From assembly GCA_951813605.1 (NCBI GenBank), contig OX638379.1, positions 688,471 through 752,470 of the forward strand: 64,000 nucleotides of DNA, given 5' to 3'. Positions within the stretch are counted from its first letter, which is position 1, and each line of letters begins with the position of its first letter. The notes below the pieces were generated by a model. That model was given only the letters and a program-made list of their open reading frames with translations, ran no database searches and had not been told where the DNA came from. The position numbers were made by a program, and so were the translations under genes. This stretch comes from an uncultured Bryobacterales bacterium (lineage in GTDB: Bacteria > Acidobacteriota > Terriglobia > Bryobacterales > UBA6623). Below are positions 41,746-50,937 of the stretch, piece by piece.

Positions 41746-44232
41746 TCAGCCCTGCCGCAATGCTTCGGACGGACGAACCCGGCCCGCTCTTGCCGCGGGC
41801 ACAATGGCAGACACGCATCCGCATATCACGAGTGCTATCGACGCATATCCAACAATGTCCCATTCGAGCGGACCGACCTCGAACAGCATTCCCGAAACCA
41901 ACCGACCGGCACCGATCGCGCCCAGCAGACCGGCCGCCGTACCGCCGACCAGCAGGAGAGCAGCGCGGCGGAATACGAGGGCTTGGACACGATGCCGGGT
42001 CGCCCCCAGGGCCATCCGTACTCCGATTTCCGCAGTGCGATTTCGGACAGCCTGGCTGCACACCCCGAATAACCCCAGTCCGGAAATCAAGAGCGCAACA
42101 ACGGAGAACGCCCCGACGAGTCGTACCAGGATCCGTTCGTTGGCGACCGCTCGCATTAGGTGGCCCTCGACGGTACTGAATCCCCTTCCAATCGGCATTC
42201 CAGGCACTACTTCAAGGACTACCCGACGGACAGCCTCCGCGGTACTCTCGGCGCCGACAGACGAGCGCACCGCGACAGTTTCGGTGAAGCCCTTAAGATC
42301 GACAGTGGAGCGGTAGATCAGGGGTGGCGGTTCGTCGCGAGGATTCACGTGGCGGACGTTCGCCACGACACCGACGATTCGGGCCGCTTCTTCTATCACC
42401 CCGCCAAGCGCCGAGGCGTCGGGGAAAAACCTGTCGGCGAAGGCTTGGTTGACCACTATTTGGTTCGTGTCCCCGTAGCCTGGAACTCGTCCGCCAAGCA
42501 GCTGTATGCCCAACGTCTCGAAGTAGCTCGGAGACGCCTGGACGTGAATGACGCCCATATCCTCGTCCTTGCCCGGCATATATCCGGAAACCGAGATCGT
42601 TCTTTGCCCATAGTTGCCTTTAAGGGGCAAGGACTCCGTGAAGGCTGCGGATTCGACACCCGGGATTTCCCTGACACGCTCGAGGATTCGCCGGCGCATT
42701 AGTGGCTGGCCCTCCTTCGAGAATCCCCCGCCTTGGGGGTCAATGCTGACGGCAATGACGTTCGCTGCTTCGATGCCGAGGTCGGTCGCCCGTATTCCGG
42801 CGAGTGTTTTTAGGAATAGCCCTGCAGTCGTCAGCAGAACCAAAGCCAAGGCGCACTGCCCGGATACCAACAGGCTCCTAACGAGAATTTCGCCTCGCTG
42901 GGGAGTCATCCTGGAAGACCCGTCCTTCAACGAGTCCGCCGTTGCTGTACGGGACGCCCAGATCGAAGGCGCCAACCCGAAAAGGAACACGGTCAGGATT
43001 CCAACGCCGGCTGCGAACAAGAGTTCCGGCCAAGCCAAGCGCGCGTCCAGCAAAGAGTACGCACCTCTCAGTTCTCCTACCCAATCCTGCAACGTCGGGA
43101 TCAGCCAGTAAGGCAGAGCGCAGCCCAGCGACGTTCCCGTAGCGGCGAGGATAGCGCTCTCGGCGAGCAAGGGGCGGACCAGCTCGACCCGGCTTGCTCC
43201 CAGCGCTTGGCGGACGGCGAGCTCGTGACGGCGCTCTGTTGCCCGAACTAGCAGAAGGCTTCCCAGATTTGCGCAAGCCACGATCAAAAGCAGTGCAGTC
43301 GAGCCCCACAGCAGCATCAACGGTCTGCTGGCGGATATCCGGACCCTCGATATGCCCGTGTCCATCGCGGTCAGGGGCATCCTTATCCTTGAGAGAGCCT
43401 CCCTTTCCTCGTCCGAGATGTTCCCCCCGGCCTGCTCGAGGAACACTTGCTGCAGGCGGAGATTGAGTGCTTCTTCCGCCTGCTCGAAACCGACATCCGG
43501 CTTGACTCGCATCAGGATATTCAGCCAGTAGGTCTCGTAGGGCGTTCCCGGCTCGAGGCGGGACGGGCTGCGAGTGACGCTTGGTTGCATGGACATCGGC
43601 ACCCAAACGTCAGGTCTGGATTCCAGCGTGTGACCGTGAAATGACGGTTCGGCTATGCCGACGATCTCGTAGGGAACCGCGTTCAGCTGGATGGTGGAGC
43701 CCACCGCCTGCGGGTCTGCCCCGAGGCGGTCTGTCCAGAATCCGTGACTTAATACCGCAAACGGACTCGCCCCGGGCGCACCGTCGTCATCGGTTTCGAG
43801 CACCCGCCCGACGAACGGGCGCACTCCGAGCATCGAAAAGTACGAACCGGTGACCAACATGCAGGAGGCCCGTTGTAGGTCGCTTCCCGGCGCAGATCGC
43901 TCGCCCCAATAGACCGTCGAGAGAAACGTTGGCGCTGCCGCGACATCTGCGAGTACGCCGTTGTTGTTCTCGCGAAGAGCTTCGTATTGGGGGAACGAGA
44001 AGACGCTTTCCTGAGGTCGATCGCTCCGGCTGAAGACTCCCATTGCACCCGGTCCCAGCACAGCCAATTCACCTGGGCGTTCTACCGGGAGCGTGCGGAG
44101 CACGAGGGCTTCGAAGAGGCTGAACACGGCTGTGTTGGCTCCTGTGCCAGCTGCGAGGGTTAGCGCCGCGATGACGAAGAAGCCGGGATGCTTCCTAAGG
44201 GATCGAAACGCAACTTTGATGTCGCCTAGCAT
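41746..44232 (-). CDS. ADOP family ABC permease (MacB/FtsX type), intact
   Basis: Inner-membrane permease of 828 residues, slightly longer than the paralogue at 29917. Start ATG 44232 gives MLGDIKVAFRSLRKHPGFFV and the first helix AALTLAAGTGANTAVFSLFE. Then come the periplasmic domain (SFPQYEALRENNNGVLADVA, LGVRPFVGRVLETDDDGAPG, SHGFWTDRLGADPQAVGSTI), the first FtsX core (RRHELAVRQALGASRVELVR), the second periplasmic domain (GVESAAFTESLPLKGNYGQR, YFETLGIQLLGGRVPGY) and the last FtsX core (AEIGVRMALGATRHRVQALV). It ends ARAGRVRPSEALRQG. No ATPase gene adjoins it. Likely role: efflux or envelope remodelling, by family. Confidence 0.92.
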   Translation of the reverse strand: MLGDIKVAFRSLRKHPGFFVIAALTLAAGTGANTAVFSLFEALVLRTLPVERPGELAVLGPGAMGVFSRSDRPQESVFSFPQYEALRENNNGVLADVAAAPTFLSTVYWGERSAPGSDLQRASCMLVTGSYFSMLGVRPFVGRVLETDDDGAPGASPFAVLSHGFWTDRLGADPQAVGSTIQLNAVPYEIVGIAEPSFHGHTLESRPDVWVPMSMQPSVTRSPSRLEPGTPYETYWLNILMRVKPDVGFEQAEEALNLRLQQVFLEQAGGNISDEEREALSRIRMPLTAMDTGISRVRISASRPLMLLWGSTALLLIVACANLGSLLLVRATERRHELAVRQALGASRVELVRPLLAESAILAATGTSLGCALPYWLIPTLQDWVGELRGAYSLLDARLAWPELLFAAGVGILTVFLFGLAPSIWASRTATADSLKDGSSRMTPQRGEILVRSLLVSGQCALALVLLTTAGLFLKTLAGIRATDLGIEAANVIAVSIDPQGGGFSKEGQPLMRRRILERVREIPGVESAAFTESLPLKGNYGQRTISVSGYMPGKDEDMGVIHVQASPSYFETLGIQLLGGRVPGYGDTNQIVVNQAFADRFFPDASALGGVIEEAARIVGVVANVRHVNPRDEPPPLIYRSTVDLKGFTETVAVRSSVGAESTAEAVRRVVLEVVPGMPIGRGFSTVEGHLMRAVANERILVRLVGAFSVVALLISGLGLFGVCSQAVRNRTAEIGVRMALGATRHRVQALVFRRAALLLVGGTAAGLLGAIGAGRLVSGMLFEVGPLEWDIVGYASIALVICGCVSAIVPAARAGRVRPSEALRQG

Positions 44233-44585
44233 TTGAGGGAATGACTGGGAACGACGCTCCGGAGTAAAGACTGCGGTAGATTGTGCGACGGTTTGAAACG
44301 TATGGATGACGTACTTGTGATCGTTCGTACGTAGCCTTAACCGTGGACGCAAGTAATGTTACCAGCCGTGAGAGGTACGGCCAAGATGCGGGGCGCACGT
44401 ACAGAGACCGTTTAGCCTTGTGTTTACGAGCAGGCCGATGTGTTCGCTAGCCGCGAGGACCGACACAGATCGAGGCTCGAATTGCCAAGGTGACGAGGCA
44501 CTCGGAATGACGAATCCAAGTCTTAGGCTGAAGGTTTGCTCGTTTCGCCTCTTGATCACGCCGGCAGCTGGCGAACGACGTCGGT
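44233..44585. other. Gap between the ADOP permease start and the TonB receptor remnant
   Basis: About 350 bases upstream of a minus-strand gene and a plus-strand relic. It should carry the permease promoter, but I cannot assign hexamers with confidence. Nothing else is visible. Confidence 0.4.
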
Positions 44586-45460
44586 TTGACCGTGCCCTAC
44601 GTGGGGTCTTCCTCGAACTATCTACTGAGCGCCTACAACGAGAACGCCGCAACGCGCGGAGATCCTGGCACGGAAGCGTCGCGGCACAAGCATGTTGAGT
44701 ATGTGGGCAACTTGGTATATCGGACACCTTATGGCTCTTCGAACTACAACGGAATGAACGCTACCCTTGCCAGGCGCTTCTCCAGCGGCAACCTTTGGAC
44801 GGTTGCCTACACCTGGGCACATGGCATCGGCAACACGTCCGAGCAGTTCGTGGGAGCCGTGACAGGGGTCCAGGACCCGTCCTGCTTCTCTTGCCCGCGG
44901 ATCTCGAACTCCAGCGACCTGCGGCAGAGACTCGCTACGAGCTACTTGATCGAGCTGCCGTTCGGGCGCGGCAAGCGGTTACTTGACCGGGGCGGCGTGC
45001 TGAATTTCGCTCTTGGCGGATGGCAGCTGAGTGGCCTGCTCCAGCTGCAGACCGGTCAGTACTACAACGTCACTCTTCCGGCCGCTTTCACCAACCTCGG
45101 CACGCGTGGAGGCCAGGCGTGGCAGGAGAGTACCGTGTCTCGAATCCCAGCCCCGACCGCTGGTACGACCGCACCGCGTTTGCAATCCCCCGCGATGCAA
45201 GCGCCTTGGCCGACTTTGGAAACGTCGGGCGCAACAGCATGCAGGAAGACGGCATCTTCAATTGGGACATCGGACTGCAGAAGGCGTTCCAAGTGACCGA
45301 GAGCCTGGACGTGCAGTTTCGCCGGGAAGTATTCAATATGACGAACCATCCCAGCTTCGCCGTACCGAACCGGAACGTGCGTTCGCCCGCCGGCGGTACG
45401 ATCCGCGGCACGAACACGAGTCCGCGGCAGATGCAGTTCGGCTTGAGAATCTCCTTCTAG
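44586..45460 (+). pseudogene. TonB-dependent receptor (carboxypeptidase-regulatory-like), C-terminal remnant with frameshift
   Basis: C-terminal end of an acidobacterial outer-membrane TonB-dependent receptor. The first frame reads YGSSNYNGMNATLARRFSSG, VAYTWAHGIGNTSEQF, RQRLATSYLIELPFGRGKRL and LGGWQLSGLLQLQTGQYYNV, all typical beta-strands of this family. Around 45090-45125 the reading frame shifts, and the second frame gives RWYDRTAFAIP, FGNVGRNSMQEDGIFNWDIG, LQKAFQVTESLDVQFRREVF, NMTNHPSFAVPNRN and the terminal QMQFGLRISF ending in the outer-membrane aromatic signature. The first 700 or more residues, including plug and Cna-B domains, are missing. Lies just downstream of the ADOP permease promoter region. 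Confidence 0.8.
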
Positions 45461-45757
45461 CTGGGAGGACGGGGCGCGCCGGTCCGGTCCGGAGTGGCCC
45501 TTATTGGCCCGTGAACGGCACCGCCGGCGGAAACCCTCTTGCTGGTTGACTAGATGTGCTGGCTTGGACGGCTGAGTTGACTCGATTCCTTCCGGCCTGG
45601 TAGCAGCGTGCGGTCGCACCCTCGGTCCGAACTATTGATGCATTTAGTGCATTCGGTGCCGAACAAGGCTTCCGCGATGCCTTGGCGATGCCGGTGCTTG
45701 GAGTTGGGCGGAGAGCGCACTTCGCGTCGCTCCCCACCCGGAGTGGCCGGCCGCCGC

Positions 45758-46162
45758 TCAGTTGACCGGGATCAAGCGCGAGTTGTCGACGGGATCCTGC
45801 TTGGCGAGCACTAGTTCGATCACGCCGTTCTCGAAGGTCGCCTTCACGTTTTCGTAGTCGACGCTCTCGGGAAGCACGAACGTCCGCCTGAACTCTCCGC
45901 TCGGCCGCTCGACAAGGCTGAAGCGAGGCGTTGATTCCTCGCCGGCGGGCTTGCGCCCCGCCCGCACCGTCAGGAGATTGTCCTCGACGCGTACTTCGAT
46001 GTCCTTTTGCGAGACGCCTGGCAGATCGCCCCGGAGCACGAACTGGGTGTCGTTCTCGGCGATGTCGAACGCAGGGGCCCAGCTCGGTCGGCTCGGACCG
46101 GCCGCGAGAAAGCGGTCCAAGTCCCTCCAGGGGTTGAACGCGGTGTGATGCAGTAGAGTCAT
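45758..46162 (-). CDS. Hsp20/alpha-crystallin family small heat-shock protein
   Basis: ATP-independent chaperone of 134 residues. N-terminal arm MTLLHHTAFNPWRDLDRFLA is followed by the alpha-crystallin domain (FVLRGDLPGVSQKDIEVRVE, DNLLTVRAGRK, FRRTFVLPESVDYENVKATF, ENGVIELVLAK), and a short tail containing the IxV/I-like LIPVN. Start ATG 46162 with AAAGGAG eight bases upstream; the frame is open to 46231 but that overlaps the promoter. Expression is probably stress-controlled: the promoter lies in an unusually AT-rich block. The 297 bases downstream, to the TonB remnant, show no gene. Confidence 0.93.
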   Translation of the reverse strand: MTLLHHTAFNPWRDLDRFLAAGPSRPSWAPAFDIAENDTQFVLRGDLPGVSQKDIEVRVEDNLLTVRAGRKPAGEESTPRFSLVERPSGEFRRTFVLPESVDYENVKATFENGVIELVLAKQDPVDNSRLIPVN

Positions 46163-46202
46163 GATTTGTTCTCCTTTCGTGTTAATGGCTGCTGATGTGC
46201 TC

Positions 46203-46231
46203 AGTATTGCACCAGAATAATGGTATGTCAA
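46203..46231 (-). promoter_or_regulatory. Hsp20 promoter in an AT-rich block
   Basis: Read leftward: CTTGACA with the -35 TTGACA at 46226-46231, a 17-base spacer and -10 AATACT (46203-46208), giving a leader of about 35 bases before the ATG at 46162. A small dyad GTGC-N8-GCAC overlaps the -10. No CIRCE element (TTAGCACTC-N9-GAGTGCTAA) is present. From 46195 to about 46300 the sequence is far more AT-rich than the surroundings. Confidence 0.65.
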
Positions 46232-46769
46232 GTATTGAAATAAGAAAATATGAGTGTATTAATATAAAGTAATATGATTTCATCAATATCTCGTTTTGAC
46301 GCCTCGAGGATTGCCTTGTCGGGAAATGTCCCGTACGCTCAGGGTTCGCGAGAGGCCGGATGGTCCAGCCTTGCGAACAGGCTGAGTCTCTTGTGTGTCC
46401 AGGCGGGGCGTCGCACCTGACAGGCAACCTGGGGAGTGATTGGCTCGGACGCCGGCAAGTCGCGAGGTGGCGATTCGAAGGCGCGATCGCCGAAGGACGT
46501 TGTTGATGGGCCGTTGGGTTGTCGGAACTATGGAGCGCACGCTCCACCCGGGCCGATGGGTCACGGATGGCTTCAACCCTTCCATAGCTAGGCCTGTGAG
46601 CAGGGGTGTCTGCGTCGCTGACCGTGGAGGTACGTGGGGTGCGGTTCGCGACGGAATCCCGAAGCGGCGTTCAATATCATTCACCCCAATCGGCCGCCTG
46701 CCGGCAAAGCGAATTGCGCGCCCCGACCGCCGTTCGCGGTGGTATGATCAGCACGGGAGGATTGCTTGC
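46232..46769. other. Intergenic stretch between Hsp20 and the aldo/keto reductase
   Basis: About 540 bases between divergent genes. The left 70 bases are the AT-rich Hsp20 upstream region. The rest is open in the reductase frame back to 46440, but the translation (Arg-rich, no pattern) does not look like protein. The right end provides the ribosome-binding site GGGAGG nine bases before ATG 46770. Confidence 0.45.
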
Positions 46770-47726
46770 ATGAACCGTAGAAAATTCATCGGGGGCTCGC
46801 TTGTCGGAGCGTCAGCTCTAACCGCTTCTTCATCGGCTGTTGGGGGCACGCGGGGAGAGGTTCCCACACGGGTATTCGGTAAGACAGGGGAGAGCCTGAC
46901 CGTTGTTGGGCAAGCTGGCGGCCGCTTCCCGCTATGCACCTTCGACGAGGCCAAGGCGATCACGATGCGGGCGTACGACCTGGGCATCAACTACTTCGAC
47001 AACGCCCACAGCTATTGGAACGGGCGTTCCGAGGAGGTGTTTGGGGCGGTCCTTCCGCAGTTCCGCAAGGATGTCTTCATCACGACCAAGAGCGCCGACC
47101 GCACGCGCAAGGGTGCGGAGGAGGAACTCCACCTTTCTCTCAAGCGGCTGAAGACGGACTACGTGGATCTGTGGCAGATTCATGCTGTCGGCGAGATGGA
47201 CGAGGTCGAGCAGATCTTCGGGCCTGGCGGTGCCATGGAGGCGTTCGAAGCTGCAAAAGAGGCAGGCAAGTGCCGTTTCCTCGGATTTACGGGCCATCGC
47301 GACCCGCATGTGCATTTGGCAATGCTGGAGCGCTATGACGCCTACGACACGATTTTGATGCCGCTGCACCCGGCGGACCCCTCCTACCTGAGCTTTGAGG
47401 AACTCGTTCTTCCGGTAGCCCGCGATCGCGGCTTGGGCATCCAGGGCATGAAGAGCCTCGCCAACGCGAAGCTCCTGCAATCGCTCAGCGTCAGACAGTG
47501 CATTCAATACGTGCTGAGCCTTCCGATCCATTGCTTGGCTGTCGGCTGCACGACGATCGGACAGATCGAGGACGACGTCCGCATCGCGCAGGAGTTCAAG
47601 CAGTACGGGCCGGACGAAATGAGTTCCATACGGAACACGGCCCAGAGGCTCGCCGGTGCCGCGCTCGAGGACTGGAAGCGAGACCTTCAGCAGGCATCGA
47701 ACCGTCCGCCGTACGCGGGAGCCTAG
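46770..47726 (+). CDS. Tat-exported aldo/keto reductase
   Basis: NADPH-dependent reductase of 318 residues with a twin-arginine-like leader (MNRRKFIGGSLVGASALTAS). Catalytic tetrad positions are visible: Asp and Tyr in INYFDNAHSYWNGRSEEVFG, Lys in VFITTKSADRTRKG, His in DYVDLWQIHAVGEMDEVE. The later barrel is GKCRFLGFTGHRDPHVHLAM, GLGIQGMKSLANAKLL and HCLAVGCTTIGQIEDDVRIA, as in acidobacterial periplasmic aldo/keto reductases without an iron-sulphur tail. Likely acts on sugars alongside the Gfo/Idh/MocA protein; the substrate is unknown. It is a single-gene unit. Confidence 0.92.
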   Translation: MNRRKFIGGSLVGASALTASSSAVGGTRGEVPTRVFGKTGESLTVVGQAGGRFPLCTFDEAKAITMRAYDLGINYFDNAHSYWNGRSEEVFGAVLPQFRKDVFITTKSADRTRKGAEEELHLSLKRLKTDYVDLWQIHAVGEMDEVEQIFGPGGAMEAFEAAKEAGKCRFLGFTGHRDPHVHLAMLERYDAYDTILMPLHPADPSYLSFEELVLPVARDRGLGIQGMKSLANAKLLQSLSVRQCIQYVLSLPIHCLAVGCTTIGQIEDDVRIAQEFKQYGPDEMSSIRNTAQRLAGAALEDWKRDLQQASNRPPYAGA

Positions 47727-47947
47727 GGTTCCATGCCGGGTTGGGGTCGGCGCGGGGCTTGCCGGGCACTGAAACCTGATCAGTTCCTTGTGTAGCCCGG
47801 CCAGGTGCTCCCAGCGGGAATGTCGTTTCCGTAAACTTTACATCAAAAGGACGAGAGGACCGTGTCCATGGTGTTGACCGATGGCGTTCCCAAGCCGTCT
47901 ATTGGGTAGTAGGCGACCGCGCTCCTCTTGGAAGGCAGGCGGCCGCA

Positions 47948-49558
47948 ATGGGACAATCCGCCATGAAGTCCGGTTCGCCAATACCTTCGCGCGCGCTAGT
48001 TGACTCTGCCCCTTCCGATTCTGGAGACCGGGAGTGCGCCAGGTGGGGGCTAAGGACCTTGACGTGGCAACCGCATCCCCGGGGCGCCCCTCGGCGAGGC
48101 GTCATAGCGATTGCATCGCGCGTTGTCTTGGGGCTTGCTGGCTGCTTCTTGGTCGGCTGGCCGGACCCTCAGCTGACCGGTCCTCCCAGTCCCACGGGCC
48201 TCTTGGCGGCGCAGGCTCCGCAGCGAGGCGAACGCCGAGCACGCCGTTCCCGTAGAGATGCGCCCGAGATCTTTCGCACCAAGGTGCCAGACCACCCCTA
48301 TGACATCGTCCTTGGCAACCCAACGGACACGTCGGTCATCGTAAGTGTCTTGTCTTATCCGCCGGTCGAGGGATATATCGAGTTCGGCACGAGCGCGGGC
48401 GTATACACAGCGCAGTCGGATCGGATTCGACTCGAGGCAGGCGAGCCGACGGAACTAAAGCTTGACGGCCTGCTACCTCATACGAGGTACCACTACCGAT
48501 GGCGCAGCCGTGCTTCATCGTTAGAGACCTTCGATGCGTCAGACGAATTCACGTTCCGCAGTGGACGCGCGGCCGGCGACAGGTTCGTTTTCACGGTGCA
48601 GTCCGACCCGCACTTGGATGGGCGGACCGATCCGCGACTCTACGAGGCATCCCTGAGAAACGCTGTGAAGGCCGGCACGGACTTCCATGTCGATCTAGGC
48701 GACACGTTCATGACGGACAAGAGACGCGCGGACTTCCGGGAAGCGTTGCCGCAGTATCTTGCCCAGCGGTACTACTTCGGCTTGATCGGGTCCAGCGCAC
48801 CGGTCTTCCTCGTGTCGGGCAATCACGATGGCGAGGGCATCGCGCGGGGCCCGATGAGCGCATGGGCGCGCAAGCAGCGCCAAGCCTACTTCGCCACTCC
48901 ATCGGACGGCTACAGTGGCCGTGGAAACTACTACCAATGGGAATGGGGCGACGCCCTGTTCGTCGCGCTGGATCCATATTGGGCAACGCCTCGCGTCCGG
49001 CAGAGAGGCGACTATTGGTCGCGAACACTAGGCGAGGTTCAGTACCGCTGGTTCCGCGAAGCGTTGGAGAGAAGCGAGGCGAGATTCAAGTTTGTCTTCA
49101 TCCACCACCTTGTGGGCGGCATCAACCAGGCGGCGCGTGGCGGAGTTTCTGCCGCGGGCCTGTTCGAATGGGGCGGCCACAGTCTCGATGGCAAGCACGA
49201 ATTCAACGACCGCAGGCCGGGCTGGGGCAAGCCGATTCACCGGCTGCTTGTCGAGACAGGCGTCTCGATCTTGTTTCACGGTCACGACCACGTATTCGCG
49301 AAAGAAGAGCTCGATGGTGTCATCTATCAGTTGGTTCCCCAGCCGGGACTAGACCGGTACGGGGCACCGCGCACAGTTGATGGACGCTACGAAAACGGAG
49401 ATGTGATTGGAGGCCCGGGGCACCTGCGCGTCACAGTGTCCTCGGACGAGGCCTTAGTGGAACTGGTGCAGACACGACGCGAGGGTATTGAGAGTGGAAA
49501 CGGCCTGACGACATATTCGTACCGCGTCGGACCGCATTGTGAGGGAGCGTGCAAATGA
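47948..49558 (+). CDS. Metallophosphoesterase with N-terminal fibronectin-like domain (purple acid phosphatase-like)
   Basis: Binuclear-metal phosphoesterase of up to 536 residues. After a poorly defined N-terminus with one hydrophobic stretch (ASRVVLGLAGCFLVGW) comes a fibronectin III-like domain (GNPTDTSVIVSVLSYPPVEG, LDGLLPHTRYHYRWRSR). The catalytic domain follows with FTVQSDPHLDG, DFHVDLGDTFM, PVFLVSGNHDGEG, FVFIHHLVGGINQ and ILFHGHDHVFAKEE, the five metal-ligand motifs of the calcineurin-like family. The true start is uncertain because no strong ribosome-binding site marks it. Its stop overlaps the sulfatase ATG as ATGA, so phosphate and sulfate removal are probably coupled on one substrate. 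Confidence 0.88.
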   Translation: MGQSAMKSGSPIPSRALVDSAPSDSGDRECARWGLRTLTWQPHPRGAPRRGVIAIASRVVLGLAGCFLVGWPDPQLTGPPSPTGLLAAQAPQRGERRARRSRRDAPEIFRTKVPDHPYDIVLGNPTDTSVIVSVLSYPPVEGYIEFGTSAGVYTAQSDRIRLEAGEPTELKLDGLLPHTRYHYRWRSRASSLETFDASDEFTFRSGRAAGDRFVFTVQSDPHLDGRTDPRLYEASLRNAVKAGTDFHVDLGDTFMTDKRRADFREALPQYLAQRYYFGLIGSSAPVFLVSGNHDGEGIARGPMSAWARKQRQAYFATPSDGYSGRGNYYQWEWGDALFVALDPYWATPRVRQRGDYWSRTLGEVQYRWFREALERSEARFKFVFIHHLVGGINQAARGGVSAAGLFEWGGHSLDGKHEFNDRRPGWGKPIHRLLVETGVSILFHGHDHVFAKEELDGVIYQLVPQPGLDRYGAPRTVDGRYENGDVIGGPGHLRVTVSSDEALVELVQTRREGIESGNGLTTYSYRVGPHCEGACK

Positions 49559-50937
49559 CCATTCGATCCTGCATCTTGCTGTTAGCGGCCTTGTTCGCGG
49601 CATCTGGTGCCCCACCTAACTTCGTGTTCATTTTCGCGGACGACCAAGCGTGGAACGGCCTATCCAGGCGGATGATTGAGAACATGCCGGAATCGGGTAG
49701 CGATTACCACCGGACACCCAATATCGACCAGCTGGCTAAGGAAGGCATGACGTTTTCCCGTGCCTACGCGGCGGCGCCGAAGTGCGAGCCTTCGCGTTAC
49801 GCAATTATGTTCGGGATGACGACGACTAGCCTGAACGCGCCGGACAAGCGGACAGCCATGCGCATGCGAGGCGAACCACGCCATTCCCTTGTAAACGCAC
49901 TCAAGGCTGCCAATTCCTCCTACGCCGCCGCGACATTCGGGAAATGGCAACTTGCAAGATCGCAACGCGAACTGGGATTCGACAGGGACGACGGCAAGAT
50001 CACCCAAAACCAAGACGGCGAATCCCCTGATCCGCGCGACCCGAAGCGCATGTTCGAGCTGACAGTAAAGGGCAATCGGTTCATGGAGGATAGCGTGGAA
50101 GCCGGGCGCCCGTTCTACCTTCAGCTATGGCATTACGCGGTGCATGGCAGCAACCAGTCCCTTCCAGAAACGCTCGAGAAATGGCAGGGTCGGCGGCCTG
50201 GACGCCTGCATCGCGATCCCACGCGCGCCGCCATGGCGGAGGACTTCGACCGCGCCGTTGGCATCACTTTGGCGAAGATTGAGGAACTCGGAATCCGCGA
50301 CAACACCTACGTGATCTACATGTCTGACAACGGCGGGCCGACGCGGTTTCTGCGAGGGGGCAAGACAAACGTCACGGAGGGCGGGCTGCGCGTGCCCCTC
50401 ATTGTGCGTGGACCCGGCGTCGAGACGAATGCGTATTGCGACATTCCGGTTGTTGCGTACGATCTGCTGCCAACGGTTCTCGATTTCGCGGCGCCCGGAG
50501 TTGCACCTCCTCCGGCAGCGGAGGGTGGGAGCTGGAAGCCCTTGCTACTGAGCGGCTGCGCTGAAGGAGTCGAACGCCCGAAGGAGCAGTTCGTGTTCTA
50601 CTTTGGCGAGGCGAGGGGCCGCATCCCAGGGCCCCAGGCGGCAATCGTTAGCGGCGATTTCAAGCTGCTCTATTTTTGGCAAGAGAAGAAAGCGTCGCTA
50701 TTCGATGTGAGCAGGGATGTTCGGGAGGCGCGCGATCTTGCGGCGCAGTGGCCGGAACTGGCCGACGAGCTCCAACGCGAGTTGATGGACCACGTCCGCG
50801 CCGGTCTCGGCGAGGAGGCATTCGCAAGGGTTGAATCCGGCGAGGTTGCGGCTGCCCCACGAAGGCGCGACCGCTCTCGCCGGCGGCCGGCTAGGGGGCC
50901 GGCGCGCCAGCGCAGCCGGGCACCGCTCGTACCGTGA
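49555..50937 (+). CDS. Exported sulfatase with atypical active-site residues
   Basis: Type I sulfatase of 460 residues with leader MTIRSCILLLAALFAASGAP. Metal-site Asp pair is in VFIFADDQAWNGL; the formylglycine motif is AAPKCEPSRYAIMF (Cys77, CxPSR); later motifs are MSDNGGPTRFLRGGKTNVTE (Asp/Asn metal ligands, Lys) and LQLWHYAVHGSNQ. Two departures: the block normally GKWHLG reads FGKWQLA (Gln132 for the catalytic His), and the 'TGR' after CxPSR is missing. It may be inactive, slow, or act on another ester. The C-terminal 25 residues are extremely Arg-rich. The start has GAGGGAG upstream and overlaps the phosphoesterase stop. Confidence 0.88.
   Translation: MTIRSCILLLAALFAASGAPPNFVFIFADDQAWNGLSRRMIENMPESGSDYHRTPNIDQLAKEGMTFSRAYAAAPKCEPSRYAIMFGMTTTSLNAPDKRTAMRMRGEPRHSLVNALKAANSSYAAATFGKWQLARSQRELGFDRDDGKITQNQDGESPDPRDPKRMFELTVKGNRFMEDSVEAGRPFYLQLWHYAVHGSNQSLPETLEKWQGRRPGRLHRDPTRAAMAEDFDRAVGITLAKIEELGIRDNTYVIYMSDNGGPTRFLRGGKTNVTEGGLRVPLIVRGPGVETNAYCDIPVVAYDLLPTVLDFAAPGVAPPPAAEGGSWKPLLLSGCAEGVERPKEQFVFYFGEARGRIPGPQAAIVSGDFKLLYFWQEKKASLFDVSRDVREARDLAAQWPELADELQRELMDHVRAGLGEEAFARVESGEVAAAPRRRDRSRRRPARGPARQRSRAPLVP

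Noticed and set aside
45501..45737. 78-residue minus-strand frame downstream of Hsp20
   Set aside because: No ribosome-binding site, family or sequence pattern; likely chance in a GC-rich gap.
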